DNA of 15,900 bases from Fluviibacter sp964498255 (GTDB taxonomy: Bacteria; Pseudomonadota; Gammaproteobacteria; Burkholderiales; Rhodocyclaceae), in contig CAZCGW010000030.1 in NCBI GenBank assembly GCA_964498255.1, positions 1 through 15,900 on the forward strand, in the 5' to 3' direction. Under the pieces are notes generated by a model that was not told the DNA's origin, did not search any database, and saw nothing but the letters and a program-made list of their open reading frames with translations. Positions 14,792 to 15,900 of the stretch are shown here, in pieces. Every line of letters starts with the position of its first letter. Positions within the stretch are counted from its first letter, which is position 1. The position numbers and the translations under genes are program-made.

Positions 14792-15190
14792 TTAATTGGT
14801 CGGCAATACGTATTGTTGTACAACCACATCAGGCCGTTTGTACAAATCCTGAACTTTCTTACGCACCACCGGATCTTTAATCTGGTGGCCGATTAGATCG
14901 GACTGGGTCAAGGGCTCTACTTTGGCATTCGGGTCTTTGGTCGGCACGTCCGGCGCTGGTGTTCCAGCAACAGGTTCTGCGGCATCGAGACGCTGCACTT
15001 CTGCCTTATCGGTGTTGGCTGGTTGGGTCTCCACCGGTTTCTTGATTTTCTTGCTGGCGGGGGTTTCTGCCTTCCAGTGATTCAGCCGTTCGAAGTCTTT
15101 GTCGAATTTAGCAAACTCGCGCTCGAAGGTGGATTCCTGGGCGCAAGCAGCACCGCTGAGAAAAGCCAGAAGAATGATCAGGTATCGCAT
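14792..15190 (-). CDS. Small secreted protein, first gene of the lipoprotein operon
   Basis: I start it at ATG 15190 rather than at the TTG 24 bases earlier because that puts the signal peptide at the N-terminus. The 132-residue product has a signal peptide ending in 'GAACAQE'; the AxA-like 'ACA' suggests signal peptidase I, though lipidation at the cysteine is not excluded. The mature protein is charged: a helix 'FEREFAKFDKDFERLNHW', then a long Pro/Ala/Thr/Lys-rich disordered stretch, then 'DLIGHQIKDPVVRKKVQDLY' and a C-terminal strand. I recognise no family. It leads an operon with two lipoproteins. A TATAAG hexamer 7 bases upstream of the ATG, with TTAACT 18 bases further, may be a promoter giving a near-leaderless message. 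Function unknown. Confidence 0.65.
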   Translation of the reverse strand: MRYLIILLAFLSGAACAQESTFEREFAKFDKDFERLNHWKAETPASKKIKKPVETQPANTDKAEVQRLDAAEPVAGTPAPDVPTKDPNAKVEPLTQSDLIGHQIKDPVVRKKVQDLYKRPDVVVQQYVLPTN

Positions 15191-15197
15191 CGTATGT

Positions 15198-15227
15198 CTT
15201 ATAACGATTGACAATTTATAAAGTTAA
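15198..15227 (-). promoter_or_regulatory. Candidate promoter of the lipoprotein operon
   Basis: On the minus strand TTAACT, an 18-base spacer and TATAAG form a moderate sigma-70-like promoter ending 7 bases before the ATG at 15190. It lies between the terminator at 15261-15288 and the operon, where a promoter is needed. Confidence 0.35.
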
Positions 15228-15260
15228 CGCGAAACGGGGCTTTTTTTACAAAAAACAGAA

Positions 15261-15288
15261 ATAAAAAACGCCTGGTCAAAGCCAGGCG
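15261..15288 (-). terminator. Rho-independent terminator after the DUF3460 gene
   Basis: CGCCTGG (15269-15275) and CCAGGCG (15282-15288) form a 7-base GC-rich stem with a 6-base loop. Read on the minus strand it is followed by TTTTTTATTT. It ends the DUF3460/exonuclease unit and separates it from the lipoprotein operon. Confidence 0.88.
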
Positions 15289-15312
15289 CTTTTGCAGGCA
15301 GATAACCGGTGA

Positions 15313-15519
15313 TCAGGAATCAAACAGCACATCGTAAGGATACGACTTCTGCGGCACCTTGGCTTCTGCATAAATTTCGTTCTGCTTCACGTCCTGGGGC
15401 TTGTCCCACCAGATCGAACGGCCGGTCTGCTGGTCCGTACGCCACTCCGGATTTTTCTTGAGTTCTTCGTTAATGAACTTGGTGTGATCCGAAACGTAAT
15501 TAGATTCGACGCGGGCCAT
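15313..15519 (-). CDS. DUF3460 family protein
   Basis: The 68-residue acidic/basic soluble protein has 'ESNYVSDHTKFINEELKKNPEW', 'GRSIWWDK', and 'VPQKSYPY' near the C-terminus, a pattern I recognise as DUF3460, a short family of unknown function found, as far as I know, mainly in betaproteobacteria. There is no signal peptide or membrane segment, so it is cytoplasmic. ATG 15519 is supported by GGAG 9 bases upstream. It begins 33 bases after the exonuclease gene and is followed by a strong terminator. A perfect TATAAT on the minus strand (15552-15557) lies between the exonuclease stop codon and this gene, so it may have its own promoter as well as read-through. Confidence 0.8.
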   Translation of the reverse strand: MARVESNYVSDHTKFINEELKKNPEWRTDQQTGRSIWWDKPQDVKQNEIYAEAKVPQKSYPYDVLFDS

Positions 15520-15551
15520 GGCCGGAAACTCCGATAGGTGTGAATGATGTG

Positions 15552-15557
15552 ATTATA
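15552..15557 (-). promoter_or_regulatory. TATAAT -10 element of the DUF3460 gene
   Basis: A consensus TATAAT on the minus strand, 32 bases before the ATG at 15519, overlaps the exonuclease stop codon. The -35 at 17 bases (TTCGCC) is poor. The spacer contains the 14-base palindrome CAGAGTCGACTCTG at 15561-15574. Confidence 0.4.
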
Positions 15558-15900
15558 AAGCAGAGTCGACTCTGGGCGAAATACCGGGTACGGCGACCTC
15601 TTCCGGCTCAACCGCGGGCATCACCTCGTTGGGTAACCCCAAAGCCTGCCGGTGCTGCTGCCACAAGCTGAGCATGTTGCAGAACAGTGCGCCCTGCTCC
15701 AGCGCATCATCCAGCGCCACATGGGTATGCGGCAAGTCGTCAAACCAGTCTTTGGGCAGTTTAGGCTTGATGCAGCTGCGGTACGGCAACCCGGATAAGG
15801 CCATGGCAAAGGTTTTCATGTCCAGTGCGGACCATGAAAACGGGGATTCCCCCGTAAACTTCATCATGTACCAGAACATGAAGGTGAAATCGAAACCGGC
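15553..15900 (-). CDS. DEDD-type 3'-5' exonuclease, C-terminal part
   Basis: The gene runs off the right edge: the frame is open to base 15900 and reads 'AGFDFTF' before the first internal methionine, so only about the last 115 residues are visible. 'SALDMKTFAMAL' and 'PHTHVALDDALEQGALFCNML' are the late motifs of DEDDh exonucleases of the RNase T/oligoribonuclease kind, the latter holding the catalytic His and Asp. The product is expected to trim RNA or DNA 3' ends in the cytoplasm. A short Pro/Glu/Val tail follows the domain. It is upstream of the DUF3460 gene, a pairing that supports a betaproteobacterial source. The N-terminal DxE motif lies outside the window, so activity cannot be judged fully. 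Confidence 0.85.
   Translation of the reverse strand, partial: AGFDFTFMFWYMMKFTGESPFSWSALDMKTFAMALSGLPYRSCIKPKLPKDWFDDLPHTHVALDDALEQGALFCNMLSLWQQHRQALGLPNEVMPAVEPEEVAVPGISPRVDSAL

Noticed and set aside
1..15900. CRISPR array, insertion sequence or transposase
   Set aside because: No regularly spaced repeats, terminal inverted repeats around an ORF, or transposase/integrase motifs were seen.

Overview
The window looks like chromosomal DNA of a Gram-negative proteobacterium, most likely a betaproteobacterium. The main clues are a DUF3460 protein next to a DEDD-type 3'-5' exonuclease (to my knowledge a largely betaproteobacterial family), the hpnCDE squalene pathway, apaH, and a fused acyl-CoA-synthetase/GNAT protein. 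I cannot name a genus.

Left part (1-6000): an AT-richer, accessory-looking block of cell-envelope genes, about 40% G+C in the lines I sampled against the mid-50s further right. On the minus strand lie a CHASE2 membrane protein (18-1001) and a three-gene operon (3594 down to 1148). The operon encodes an OmpA-like lipoprotein, a single-pass membrane protein with two N-terminal zinc ribbons, and a polytopic membrane protein with a C-terminal zinc ribbon. Diverging from it on the plus strand are two related lipoproteins of unknown function (3864-5487), closed by a terminator that a small secreted protein (5569-5952, minus) can share. The upstream regions of all four transcription units carry versions of the same bipartite element: TGAACCTTT, a 12-13 base spacer, then CAAT with a purine-rich tail. 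This suggests one regulator or alternative sigma factor controls the whole block. A tRNA-Leu(UAG) gene with its own terminator (6089-6206, minus) marks the boundary.

Middle part (6277-10144): hpnC, hpnD and hpnE, which together convert two farnesyl diphosphates to squalene for hopanoid synthesis, followed by apaH (diadenosine tetraphosphatase). No squalene-hopene cyclase lies in the window. Next is a long gene (10272-12962) for an NDP-forming acyl-CoA-synthetase-like protein fused to a GNAT acetyltransferase, preceded by a near-consensus FNR/ANR box.

Right part (12964-15900), all minus strand: an operon of three exported proteins (two lipoproteins with LPP20/FlgT-like features and one secreted protein), then, behind a strong terminator, a DUF3460 gene and the C-terminal part of an exonuclease that runs off the window. 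The acyl-CoA-synthetase/GNAT gene and the lipoprotein operon meet tail to tail with one base between their stop codons.

The best candidate for something undescribed is the left block: a set of envelope proteins spanning cytoplasmic zinc ribbons to the outer membrane, apparently co-regulated through the repeated promoter element.
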